Shown here: piece after piece, positions 18,453 through 27,223 of the stretch
How positions within the stretch are numbered: the stretch's first letter is position 1
How the letters are laid out: every line of letters begins with the position of its first letter
NCBI RefSeq assembly: GCF_022809715.1
Contig: NZ_CP094460.1
Span: 1,116,001-1,180,000 of the forward strand
Direction of reading: 5' to 3'
DNA from: Burkholderia pyrrocinia
GTDB taxonomy: Bacteria; Pseudomonadota; Gammaproteobacteria; Burkholderiales; Burkholderiaceae
DNA length: 64,000 bases
Made by a program: the position numbers and the translations under genes
Notes under the pieces: model-generated
The model's input: the letters and a program-made list of their open reading frames with translations, nothing else
What the model was told of the DNA's origin: nothing
The model's database searches: none

Positions 18453-19313
18453 TCACTTCAACCCGCCCGCGAACCCGCGCAACAGGTAGCGCTGCACATA
18501 ACCGGCCACGGCCAGCGTGGGCAGCGACGCCATCAGCCCCGCGCTCATCAGGTCGCCCCAGTCGATGCCGTTCTCCGTCACATAACCGGCGATCGCGAGC
18601 GGCAGCGTGAAGCGGCTCGGCGTCGACACGAACAGCAGCGCGATCAGGAACTCGTTCCATGCGGCAATGAACACGAAGATCGCGGTCGCGATCAGCCCAG
18701 GCGCGCACAGCGGTAGCACGATCTGCACGAGCCGTCGGGCCAGCCCCGCGCCGTCGATGCATGCCGCTTCCTCGTATTCGACCGGCACGTCGCGCACGAA
18801 CGCGAGCAGCATCCAGATCGCCATCGGCAACGCGTAGATCTGATACGCAAGCATCAGGCCGAGCGTCGAATCGAGCAGGTGCAGCCGCTTCGCGAGCGCG
18901 AACAGCGGCACCGCGATCGTGATCGGCGGCATCAGTTTCAACGCCAGCACGAGCACCAGGAACAGCAGGTCGAGCCTCGCCGGAAACCGCAGCCGCACGA
19001 GCGCATACGCAGCCGGAAACGCAAGCGCCAGCGCGAGCAGCGTCGTGCCGAATCCGACCAGCAGCGAATTGAAGAGCGGCGCGCCGATGCCGTTGGACCA
19101 TACCGACGCGAAATGCTCGAAGGTCGGCGCGGCCGGCCAGATCCGCAACGGATGATCGAGCCGTTCGAGCGTCGGCATGAAGGCCGCGCCGGCCATCCAC
19201 AGACATGGCAGCAGCAACAGCGCGAGCGCGGCGCTGCGCAGCGCCCACGGCATCGCGCGACCGAATGCGGCGCCCGCTCGCGCGCGTGAGATGCCAGCGG
19301 GTTGCGCCGTCAT
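18453..19313 (-). CDS. Carbohydrate ABC transporter permease (MalG/UgpE type)
   Basis: A 286-residue inner-membrane permease with six hydrophobic segments and the EAA loop EYEEAACIDGAGLARRLVQIVLP split over residues 190-212. It starts in a 4-bp ATGA overlap with the stop of the companion permease gene, so translation is coupled. The C terminus RYLLRGFAGGLK is the usual end of this family. It is the last gene of the importer operon. Confidence 0.93.
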   Translation of the reverse strand: MTAQPAGISRARAGAAFGRAMPWALRSAALALLLLPCLWMAGAAFMPTLERLDHPLRIWPAAPTFEHFASVWSNGIGAPLFNSLLVGFGTTLLALALAFPAAYALVRLRFPARLDLLFLVLVLALKLMPPITIAVPLFALAKRLHLLDSTLGLMLAYQIYALPMAIWMLLAFVRDVPVEYEEAACIDGAGLARRLVQIVLPLCAPGLIATAIFVFIAAWNEFLIALLFVSTPSRFTLPLAIAGYVTENGIDWGDLMSAGLMASLPTLAVAGYVQRYLLRGFAGGLK

Positions 19314-20179
19314 GCGCGCCGCTTGCGAACCGTCTTCCATACATACCCCGAGACCAGCAGCGCGGACGCCGCGAGCATCAGCACCGACGCGGCACTCGCC
19401 GGACCGACGTTGAAGAAGCGAAAGCCCGTGTCGTAGATATAGGTCGACAGCGTCTGCGTCGCGTTGCCGGGGCCGCCGCCCGTCAGCGCATAGACCTTGT
19501 CGAACAGCTTGAACGTGTCGATCGAGCGCAGCAGCAGCGCGAGGCCGATCTGCGGCGCCGCGAGCGGCAGCGTGATGTCGCGCAGGCACTGCCACTCGCT
19601 CGCGCCGTCGGTGCGCGCGGCTTCGTACAGTTCGGTCGGAATCGACTGCAGCCCGGCCAGCACGATCAGGAACGCCATCGGCGTCCACTGCCATACGTCG
19701 ACGAGCGCGAGCGACCACAGCGCGAGATGCGGATCCGACAGCCAGCGCACGCCTTCGATGCCGAACGCCGCGAGCAACTTGTTCAGGAATCCGTCGAAGT
19801 TGAGCCAGTTGCGCCAGATCGCCGAACACACGAGCGTGGACAGCATCATCGGCAGGATCGCGAGCGGCAGCGCGATGCGCCGCCCCGGAAACGCACGCAC
19901 GAACAGCAGCGCGAGGCCGAAGCCGAGCGCGACCTCGGCGAGCGACGCGACGATCGTGAAGCGCAGCGTGTTGCCGAAGCCGGCCGTGAACGCGTCGTCG
20001 CCGAGCACCGCGCGATAGTTCGCGAGCCCCGCGAACGCGCGGCGGCCGGCCGCGTAGTCGACCCGGCAGAACGAGTCGATCAGCACCTGCGCGACCGGAT
20101 ACAGCGCGAGCGCGGCGAGCACCAGCAGCGCGGGACCGAGCAGCGCGACGAACGGCAGGCTGCGGCCGAAGGCTTTCAT
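19310..20179 (-). CDS. Carbohydrate ABC transporter permease (MalF/UgpA type)
   Basis: A 289-residue partner permease with six hydrophobic segments and the EAA loop TELYEAARTDGASEWQCLRD. N terminus FVALLGPALLVLAALALYP is typical of the CUT1 group. It follows the binding-protein gene by 34 bp and overlaps the next permease gene by 4 bp. Confidence 0.93.
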   Translation of the reverse strand: MKAFGRSLPFVALLGPALLVLAALALYPVAQVLIDSFCRVDYAAGRRAFAGLANYRAVLGDDAFTAGFGNTLRFTIVASLAEVALGFGLALLFVRAFPGRRIALPLAILPMMLSTLVCSAIWRNWLNFDGFLNKLLAAFGIEGVRWLSDPHLALWSLALVDVWQWTPMAFLIVLAGLQSIPTELYEAARTDGASEWQCLRDITLPLAAPQIGLALLLRSIDTFKLFDKVYALTGGGPGNATQTLSTYIYDTGFRFFNVGPASAASVLMLAASALLVSGYVWKTVRKRRA

Positions 20180-20213
20180 GCGCGGGTTCCGGGCGGCGTA
20201 TCGAGGCGGGCCG

Positions 20214-21452
20214 TCACTTGCCGGCCGCGGCCATCGCCTGTGCGATCTTCTGCTGCGCCTGACGCAGCGCGGTGTCGGGCGCAGCCTGCCCGGTCAGCGC
20301 GAGCTGGAGCTGGTCGCCGAGAATGCTTTCCACCTGCTGCCAGTCCTTCACGCGCGGTCGCGCACGGCCGGCCTCGAGCGCCTTCAGTTGATCGGGATAC
20401 CAGCGGTACTGGCGCACCAGCGCCGGATCGGCGAACACGCTGCGGCGGGTCGGCGGAATGCCGATGCCGGCGAGGCGCGTCTGCGTGTCGCGCGAGCTCA
20501 GGTAAGCCAGGAAGTCCTGCGCGAGCTTCGCATGCGGCGCGTCCTTCGGAATGCCCATCTGCCAGATGCCGAGCATCGGTGCCGGGCCGGCGGTCTGCCC
20601 GGGCGGCGGCTGCAGCGCGATCTGCCCGACCACGCGCGACTGCTTCGGATCGTCGAGCGCCGGCACCCAAGCGGGCCACACCTCGATCGACTGCGCGGCC
20701 GTGCCGCGCTGCAGCGCATCGCGCACTTCCGCCGCGCCGTACACGTCGACGTCCTTCGGCGCGGACGCCTTCAGCGCGAGGAACGTCTTCAGCGCGGCCT
20801 GCGCCTCGCGCGAATCGATCGTCACGTTGCCGGCATGGTCGAACACGTCGCCGCCGTACGCCCACAGGATCGGCAGGAAGCCCGTCACGACCGGGTTGCC
20901 CTTCGTGCCGCGAAACACGACGCCCGACACGCTCTTGTCCGCGCCGCCGACGGTCTGCGCGATCTTCAGCACGTCGTCCCAGTTGCGCGGCGGCTGCAGC
21001 TTGTATTTCGCGAGCAGGTCCTTGCGGTACGCGAACATCTCGATGTTGCCGACGATCGGCAGCGCATACAGCGCGCCGGCTGCGTTGCGGCCGAGCGCGA
21101 CGGCGGACGGCACGAGATCGGCGTCCGCGAGCGACGCCGGCAGCGGCTTCAGCCAGCCGTTGCCGATGAATTCGGGCGCCCACGTGTCGTCCATCATCAC
21201 GAGGTCGTACCCGCCGGTGCCTTCGCGCATCGACAGCTTGAGCTTCTGGTACAGGTTCGCGTTCGGCAGCTTGAGCAGCTCGATCTCGGTTCCCGGGTGC
21301 AGTTTGTTGAAGCCGGCGACGGCGTCGGCCAGCCCCTTGCCGTAGATGTCGTCGCGGCCTGCGATGACGAGATCCGCGGCAACGGCGTGCGTGGCGGCGA
21401 AGGACAGCGCAAGGGCGGCGGACAGCGCGCGCAGGCGGCTCAGCAAGGTCAT
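20214..21452 (-). CDS. Extracellular solute-binding protein of a CUT1-type ABC importer
   Basis: A 412-residue family 1 solute-binding protein. Signal peptide MTLLSRLRALSAALA... ending at AVAA, then a mature domain beginning ADLVIAGRDDIYGKGLADAV, with YDLVMMDDTWAPEFI and the C-terminal cluster of small residues. Met at 21452 fits the signal peptide. It leads the operon of two permeases. No ATPase gene follows, so an unlinked MsmX/UgpC-like ATPase must serve it. Substrate could be a sugar or a glycerophosphodiester, given the phospholipase and LacI neighbours. Confidence 0.92.
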   Translation of the reverse strand: MTLLSRLRALSAALALSFAATHAVAADLVIAGRDDIYGKGLADAVAGFNKLHPGTEIELLKLPNANLYQKLKLSMREGTGGYDLVMMDDTWAPEFIGNGWLKPLPASLADADLVPSAVALGRNAAGALYALPIVGNIEMFAYRKDLLAKYKLQPPRNWDDVLKIAQTVGGADKSVSGVVFRGTKGNPVVTGFLPILWAYGGDVFDHAGNVTIDSREAQAALKTFLALKASAPKDVDVYGAAEVRDALQRGTAAQSIEVWPAWVPALDDPKQSRVVGQIALQPPPGQTAGPAPMLGIWQMGIPKDAPHAKLAQDFLAYLSSRDTQTRLAGIGIPPTRRSVFADPALVRQYRWYPDQLKALEAGRARPRVKDWQQVESILGDQLQLALTGQAAPDTALRQAQQKIAQAMAAAGK

Positions 21453-21490
21453 GAGGTCTCTCTCGTTCGGCGTGGTGGCGGGACAGCCGG

Positions 21491-21512
21491 GCGTTGCACA
21501 CGTGTGCAACGC
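21491..21512. promoter_or_regulatory. Perfect 22-bp palindrome, putative LacI-family operator
   Basis: Two 11-bp arms with no spacer and no mismatch; the central 16 bases are TTGCACACGTGTGCAA. It lies 38 nt before the binding-protein start codon. A central CG with no spacer is the usual shape of LacI/GalR operators, and a LacI-family gene sits at the other end of the same operon. Confidence 0.75.
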
Positions 21513-21696
21513 GGGCGACGCTTCCGGCTGCCTGAAGCGAACGCCATTGTTCACGCCGATCGTTAAGAATTTATGGCAGCGCGCCGAGGCGGCCCGTAGG
21601 TCCGCATTCCCGCGGGGCACGACATCGACCGCTCCCTGGCTGCGATCGGTTGCGCGATATCGAACCAGTCCCATGACATTCCCGTACCCGCCCCAA

Positions 21697-21759
21697 TACT
21701 CGTCTTAATTTGAATTAGTACGCGTCCTATTCGGCAATTAAATAATCTAGTACTCGTCC
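21697..21759 (+). promoter_or_regulatory. Three helically phased TACTCGTC(C) repeats before the fimbrial operon
   Basis: TACTCGTC at 21697-21704, TACGCGTCC at 21719-21727 and TACTCGTCC at 21751-21759. The start-to-start distances of 22 and 32 bp are close to two and three helical turns, so all copies face the same side. The last copy ends 110 nt before the pilin ATG. Likely activator or regulator sites; the protein is not identified. Confidence 0.5.
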
Positions 21760-21869
21760 AATAAACAACTTTCTCATAAATCGAGATAATCATTTCCGGA
21801 ATGCAATTCATCTGAACCGCATTTCCATTTCACTATTTCAAACCTCCTTTCCTCTCGGAAAAAAAATCA

Positions 21870-22433
21870 ATGAAGATCGCGACCAACAGCAAACTGCTCT
21901 CCCTCCTCGTCGTGTCGGCCGGCCTCGCGGCTGCTTCGGCGGCACACGCATCCGACGGCACGATCACCTTCACCGGCAATGTCATGGCATCGACCTGCAA
22001 GGTCGACAACGGCGGCAATGTGGCTGTCGCGCTTCCGCACGTCGGCGCCAACACACTCGAAGCACCGGGTTCGACGGCAGGCCGTACGCCGTTCACGCTG
22101 TCGTTGCAAGGGTGCGCGACGGGCGCCGGCAATCCGACGAAGGTCAGCGCCGTGTTCGAGTCGGGCTCGAACGTCGACCAGGCATCCGGCCGTCTCAAGC
22201 TCGACGCCGGCACGGAAGAACAGCCGGCGGCGCAGAACGTTCAGATCAACGTGCTGAACGACGCATTGACGCCGATCCATCTCGGCGCGATGGGCAGCCA
22301 AGGCTCCCAGGTCATCGATATTGCAGCCGATGGCAGCGCGAAGCTGAACTACTTCGCCGAGTACTACGCAACCGGCAAAGCCGCCGCAGGCTCCGCCAAT
22401 TCGAAGGTGCAGTACTCGCTGACTTACCAGTAA
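21870..22433 (+). CDS. Major fimbrial subunit (type 1 pilin family)
   Basis: A 187-residue exported pilin: signal peptide ending at AAHA, then SDGTITFTGNVMASTCKVDN and a second Cys in LQGCATGAG, the disulfide pair of FimA-type subunits. The C-terminal beta-zipper KVQYSLTYQ has the penultimate Tyr recognised by chaperones. First gene of the chaperone-usher operon and preceded by an A+T-rich promoter region. Confidence 0.95.
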   Translation: MKIATNSKLLSLLVVSAGLAAASAAHASDGTITFTGNVMASTCKVDNGGNVAVALPHVGANTLEAPGSTAGRTPFTLSLQGCATGAGNPTKVSAVFESGSNVDQASGRLKLDAGTEEQPAAQNVQINVLNDALTPIHLGAMGSQGSQVIDIAADGSAKLNYFAEYYATGKAAAGSANSKVQYSLTYQ

Positions 22434-22525
22434 GTCATGCGCGAATCCGTAGCCTTCCCGTGGAAGGCTACGGCCTCTCGCCGCACATCCATTTGCGAAA
22501 ACATGAATCCAATCATCGAGCCGCC

Positions 22526-23269
22526 ATGAAAATCTTCAAGTCGCTTCCAATCCTCGCACTGTTTTCCGCCCTGATGACATCGCACGCATACGCGGGCATC
22601 GTGATCTCGGGCACGCGTGTCGTGTTTCCTTCCACCGAGCGCGAAGTCACGATCAAGCTCACGAACGAAGGAAAGGCGCCCGCACTGGTGCAGGCATGGA
22701 TCGACAACGGCGAACAGAATGCATCGCCCGACGACATCGAGGCCCCGTTTACGTTGACGCCCGCCATGTTCCGAATGGAATCGGGCAAAGGCCAGACGTT
22801 GCGCCTGATCTACACCAAGGAGCCGCTGCCGGCCGACAAGGAATCGCTGTTCTGGCTCAACGTGCTTGAAATTCCGCCGAAGGCATCGGCCGGCGACGAT
22901 CGCAATCACATCCAGATCGCGTTCCGCTCGCGCATCAAGGTGATGTTCCGCCCGTCCGGCTTGCCCGGCAGCGCGAACACCGCCCGCAAGCAGCTCGAAT
23001 GGCGCATCGTCCCCGCCGAAGGCAATCGCTATGCGCTGCAGGCGACGAACCCCACGCCGTACGTCGTCAACCTCGGCAACGTCGCGCTGAAGTCGGTAGG
23101 CCAAAAATATGACGCAGGGATGGGCTACATCCTCCCTGGCGGCCAGCAGCGGTTCCCGGTCAACGGCCTCGCCGCGCTCCCGGCCGCGAACGCCACCGTC
23201 GAGTTCGGCAGCATCGACGACTGGGGTGCGACAGTCGACAACGAGCAACCTGTTTCTTCAAAACCCTGA
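22526..23269 (+). CDS. Periplasmic fimbrial chaperone (PapD family)
   Basis: A 247-residue two-domain immunoglobulin-like chaperone. Signal peptide ends at SHAYA; GIVISGTRVVFPSTEREVTIKL is the first strand pair, FTLTPAMFRMESGKGQTLRLIY the edge strand with alternating hydrophobics, and LFWLNVLEIPPK the conserved domain-1 motif. It donates a strand to subunits and delivers them to the usher. It lies 92 bp after the pilin gene. Confidence 0.95.
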   Translation: MKIFKSLPILALFSALMTSHAYAGIVISGTRVVFPSTEREVTIKLTNEGKAPALVQAWIDNGEQNASPDDIEAPFTLTPAMFRMESGKGQTLRLIYTKEPLPADKESLFWLNVLEIPPKASAGDDRNHIQIAFRSRIKVMFRPSGLPGSANTARKQLEWRIVPAEGNRYALQATNPTPYVVNLGNVALKSVGQKYDAGMGYILPGGQQRFPVNGLAALPAANATVEFGSIDDWGATVDNEQPVSSKP

Positions 23270-23502
23270 TCCACAGGCGATCACACCAATTCGGCCCGCC
23301 GTCGGCGTCTCCCGCCGCCGGGCCCGGTTCCGGATTTCCAGCTCGAGCGAGCTGACGGGTTGGCAAGGCGCCAGCCCATTTCCGATCCCAACTCCACGCC
23401 GGCCGTTCCCGCCGCCGGATCCGTGCACCCCACCGCTTCGACGCCGGGCGGGGCCGAAATGCGCGCCGTGGCAATGCAAACAACACCAGGAGTGCACGGG
23501 GA

Positions 23503-26124
23503 ATGACCTCGATTCGACATGCGCACCGTGACGCGGCGAACAACCCGCGTCCCAAAGCAATCTACCTGTTGATCCTGTCCAGCCTCGCGGCATGGTCCGA
23601 CGCCGGTCACGCCGACGTCGCGGCCCCCGCGCGGGCCGCGCAGGCGCGGGTCGCGCACGTCGATTTCGCCCAGGTCGAATTCGATCCCGGATTCCTGAGC
23701 AGCCGCCCGGGCCAGAAAGTGGACGTGACGCGATACGGGCGCGGCAACGTCACGCCGCCGGGCGTCTATAGCGTCGACATCCACGCCGGATCGAACTGGG
23801 TCGGACGCTACGACGTGCCGTTCAAGACAGCCGAAGGTACACCAGACGCTCAGCCCTGCTTCGACGCGCGGCTGCTGAAACGCATCGGCATCGACTTTCG
23901 CAAGCTGCCGCCCGACCTCGTCGCCGAACTCGCCGTCGATGGCGAATGCCGGCGCATCGGTCAGGTCGTGCACGACGCGAGCGCGTCGTTCGATTTCGCC
24001 GAGCAGACGCTCACGCTGAGCATTCCGCAGGCATCGCTCACCAGCACCCCGCGCGGCTACGTCGATCCCGATCAGTGGGATGCAGGCGTGCCGATGGGCA
24101 TGCTCGGCTACAGCCTCAATCTCTACGGTTCGAAGCATCAAGGCAGCGCAAGTCAGATGCAGGGCTATCTCGGCCTGAACGGCGGCGTGAACATCGGCAA
24201 TTGGCACTTCCGCCACAACGGCTCCTATACGTGGTCGTCGCCCGGAGGCAGCCAGTACCAGGATATCGCCACCTACCTGCAGCGCGACCTGCCGTCGCTG
24301 TCGTCGCAGCTCGTCGTCGGCGAAAGCTATACGTCCGGCGAACTCTTCGACTCGGCGCAGTTCCGCGGCGTGCAACTGGCATCCGACGACCGGATGCTGC
24401 CCGATTCCCTGCGCGGCTATGCACCCACGGTTCGCGGCGTCGCGAACAGCAATGCGCAGGTGACGATTCGCCAGAACGGCGTGACGATTTACGAGACGAC
24501 GGTTGCGCCCGGCGCATTCGAGATCGACGACCTGTATCCGACCGGCTATGGCGGCGACCTGAACGTATCCGTTACGGAAGCCGATGGCTCCGTGCATACG
24601 TTCGCAGTGCCGTATGCGGCGGTCCCGCTATCGTTGCGGCCCGGCATCGGCCGCTACAGCTTTACCGCTGGCGCATTGCGCAACCAGCAGGGCACGAGCA
24701 ACCCGCTGTTCGCGCAAGCTACGTACCAGCGCGGCCTGACCAACCTGGTGACCGGCTATGGCGGCGTGACCGTCGCGGCCGGCTACGCCGCGGCGATGGT
24801 CGGCGCGGCGCTCAATACGTCGATCGGTGCATTTGGCGCTGACTTCACGCACGCCGCCACGTCGATTCCCGGCGTCAAGCGCTTCCACGGTTCGAGCCTG
24901 CGCGTGAGCTACTCGAAATCGATCCTCGCGACCGGCACCGACGTCGCGCTTGCCGCGTACCGATACTCGACGAGCGGCTATTTCAACCTGAACGACGCGA
25001 TGCTCGCGCGCGACACCGTGCGGGACGGCGGCCGGCTCGACGACGTCTGGCGCCAGCGCAATCGCGCGTCGCTGACGCTCAGCCAGCGGCTCGGGGAAAA
25101 GGGCGGGCAGCTCAGTGTCACGGCGTCCGCGTCGACCTACTGGAATCGCCCCGGCTCCGACGTCAACTACTCGGTCGGCTACAACAACACGTTCAGGAAC
25201 ATCTCGTACAACCTGAGCGCGACGCGCCAGCGCAGCGCCGGCGGCAACATGAGCACGCTCTACTACGCCGGCGTGACGATCCCGCTCGGCCGCACGCGCC
25301 CCATGATGCTGTCGACCAACATCACGCATGACTCGCTCGGCCGCAGCCGGGTCCAGTCCGCGCTGTCCGGCTCGCTCGGCGAAGACAACGCCCTGTCGTA
25401 CGGCTTGAACGTCGATCACGCCTCCGGCTCGGGCAGCACGTCGACCAACGGTGGCGCAAACGTCGCGTATCGCGCGCGCTTCGCGGAACTGAATGCGAGC
25501 GTCGGCGCCAGCACCGACTACCAGCAGGGCTCGATCGGCATTCGCGGTGCGGTGGTCGCGCATCCGGGCGGCGTCACGCTGTCGCAGCCGCTGTCGGAAA
25601 CGTTCGCGATCGTCGAGGCCCCCGGCGCCGCCGGCGCACGCATCTCGAACGCATCGGGCGCGCGGATCGACAGCCGCGGCTACGCGATCGTGCCGTACCT
25701 GACGCCGTACAACCTCAACACGGTCGAGATCGATCCGAAGGGTATTTCGATGGACGTCGAGTTGAAGGAAACGAGCCAGCAGGTTGCGCCGCGCGCGGGC
25801 GCCGTGCCGCTCCTCCGGTTTGCGACCGAAACGGGGCGTTCGATGCTGATCCGCGCACGCCGCGCGGACGGCAAGCCGCTGCCGTTCGGTGCAAGCGTCT
25901 ACGACGCGACGGGCAAGCAGGTCGGCGTCGTCGGTCAGGCGAGCCGGATCTTCGTGCGCGGGATCGACGACAACGGCTCACTGACGGTGAAATGGGGCGA
26001 CGACAGTCTCTCCGCCTGTCGTCTCACATACGAATTGCCGGTCGCGAAGAGCGAACGGAAATCGACCGGCTTTCAGACGATCAAGGGCGCCTGCGTGCCC
26101 GACGCGACCGTCGCGGCCCACTGA
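23503..26124 (+). CDS. Fimbrial outer-membrane usher
   Basis: An 873-residue usher. After an N-terminal signal region come the N-terminal chaperone-binding domain (VEFDPGFLSSR), the 24-strand barrel with plug (SNAQVTIRQNGVTIYETTVAPGAFEIDDL) and C-terminal domains (GASVYDATGKQVGVVGQASR, with DDSLSACRLTYELP). Length and motifs are complete. It forms the outer-membrane pore and assembly platform. A 233-bp non-coding gap separates it from the chaperone gene. Confidence 0.95.
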   Translation: MTSIRHAHRDAANNPRPKAIYLLILSSLAAWSDAGHADVAAPARAAQARVAHVDFAQVEFDPGFLSSRPGQKVDVTRYGRGNVTPPGVYSVDIHAGSNWVGRYDVPFKTAEGTPDAQPCFDARLLKRIGIDFRKLPPDLVAELAVDGECRRIGQVVHDASASFDFAEQTLTLSIPQASLTSTPRGYVDPDQWDAGVPMGMLGYSLNLYGSKHQGSASQMQGYLGLNGGVNIGNWHFRHNGSYTWSSPGGSQYQDIATYLQRDLPSLSSQLVVGESYTSGELFDSAQFRGVQLASDDRMLPDSLRGYAPTVRGVANSNAQVTIRQNGVTIYETTVAPGAFEIDDLYPTGYGGDLNVSVTEADGSVHTFAVPYAAVPLSLRPGIGRYSFTAGALRNQQGTSNPLFAQATYQRGLTNLVTGYGGVTVAAGYAAAMVGAALNTSIGAFGADFTHAATSIPGVKRFHGSSLRVSYSKSILATGTDVALAAYRYSTSGYFNLNDAMLARDTVRDGGRLDDVWRQRNRASLTLSQRLGEKGGQLSVTASASTYWNRPGSDVNYSVGYNNTFRNISYNLSATRQRSAGGNMSTLYYAGVTIPLGRTRPMMLSTNITHDSLGRSRVQSALSGSLGEDNALSYGLNVDHASGSGSTSTNGGANVAYRARFAELNASVGASTDYQQGSIGIRGAVVAHPGGVTLSQPLSETFAIVEAPGAAGARISNASGARIDSRGYAIVPYLTPYNLNTVEIDPKGISMDVELKETSQQVAPRAGAVPLLRFATETGRSMLIRARRADGKPLPFGASVYDATGKQVGVVGQASRIFVRGIDDNGSLTVKWGDDSLSACRLTYELPVAKSERKSTGFQTIKGACVPDATVAAH

Positions 26125-26174
26125 CCCATTCGAAGGCCGTGCGCCGACCAACCAGACAAACGGAAAGAACACCC

Positions 26175-27179
26175 ATGAAGATGCTGAACTTGCGATGGAC
26201 CCCGAACCGGAATCGGCAAACCCGCAGCCGCGCAATGCGGATGCTCGCGCCGTGCCTGCTGCTGCTCGCGGCGTTCGGCGCGCATGCCGAATGCAATGTC
26301 ATTTCCCAAACGCCCGTTTACGGAATGGTGCCGCTGTCGGGCACGATCAACGTTCCGCGCGACGTTGCCGTCGGGACTGAACTGGGGAAGATGGTAATGA
26401 CACTTGCCGAGAGATTGGACTACGCGTCCTGCTCCACAGCGGGCACGATGGTTCTCGACCGAAAACTCTCTTCAACACCCCATCTTCCGCCGACCTCAGA
26501 CAAGGTTTATCCGACCAACCTGCCCGGCGTCGGTGTCAAGTTCCTTTACGGGAGCAGCACAGATCCATTTCCCTATCAATCCAGCATCACAGTGAAGGCA
26601 GGTTCAGTCTGGGGTATGGGTGCGGGTACTACATTTACATACGTATTCGTTGCGACGGGCCCCGTATCGGGTGGAACCATCGAGGCGACCGACCTGCCCA
26701 CCGCCTCGTTCGAACTGCGCGGCAACGCGTATTTGACCGTCCAGGCGATAGGCAGCCTCAATTTCGCCGCGCTATCGTGCAAAACCCCGGACGTGACCGT
26801 CGACATGGGCACCGTGCGGGCGGCCGACATGAAGAGCGTCGGCGCAACATCCAACCCGGTCAGTTTCAAGGTGGCGGCCAACAACTGTCCGGCCGGCATC
26901 TCGAAGATCACCTATCAGTTCAAGGCGCCCAACGGCGTGCTCGACGCGGCGGCCGGCGTCGTTGCGCTGAGCGACGATTCCACCGCGCGCGGGTTCGCAC
27001 TCAAGCTGATGGACGAGAACGGCGCGGCACTCCGGTTCGACTCGCCCTATCCGATCAATGTCGCGCCGACCGGCGGCTCGTACGCATTACCCATGAAAGC
27101 CGCGTATTACCGCACGAGCCAGACGATCAGCTCCGGGAGCGCGAATGCGATCCTCACGTTCACGATGTCCTATAACTGA
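26175..27179 (+). CDS. Fimbrial tip adhesin / minor subunit
   Basis: A 334-residue exported protein. Signal peptide ends near GAHAEC. Residues 25-185 form a divergent N-terminal region, probably a receptor-binding lectin domain; residues 190-334 are a pilin domain with a Cys pair (ALSCKTPDVTVDMG, ANNCPAGIS) and C-terminal strand ANAILTFTMSYN. The N-terminal domain is noticeably less G+C-rich than the pilin domain. Last gene of the operon, the usual place for the tip adhesin. Confidence 0.88.
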   Translation: MKMLNLRWTPNRNRQTRSRAMRMLAPCLLLLAAFGAHAECNVISQTPVYGMVPLSGTINVPRDVAVGTELGKMVMTLAERLDYASCSTAGTMVLDRKLSSTPHLPPTSDKVYPTNLPGVGVKFLYGSSTDPFPYQSSITVKAGSVWGMGAGTTFTYVFVATGPVSGGTIEATDLPTASFELRGNAYLTVQAIGSLNFAALSCKTPDVTVDMGTVRAADMKSVGATSNPVSFKVAANNCPAGISKITYQFKAPNGVLDAAAGVVALSDDSTARGFALKLMDENGAALRFDSPYPINVAPTGGSYALPMKAAYYRTSQTISSGSANAILTFTMSYN

Positions 27180-27223
27180 TCGAGCGTGCAGCCACGCCGG
27201 GTATCGTCGGTTCCGTCGCCCCG

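Larger units (their letters stand above)
21453..21869. other. Divergent regulatory region between importer and fimbrial operons
   Basis: 417 bp between two divergent operons. The left part holds the LacI-type palindrome. From about 21700 the DNA becomes strikingly A+T-rich for this genome and carries three spaced copies of a TACTCGTC repeat. No gene is evident. Confidence 0.7.
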
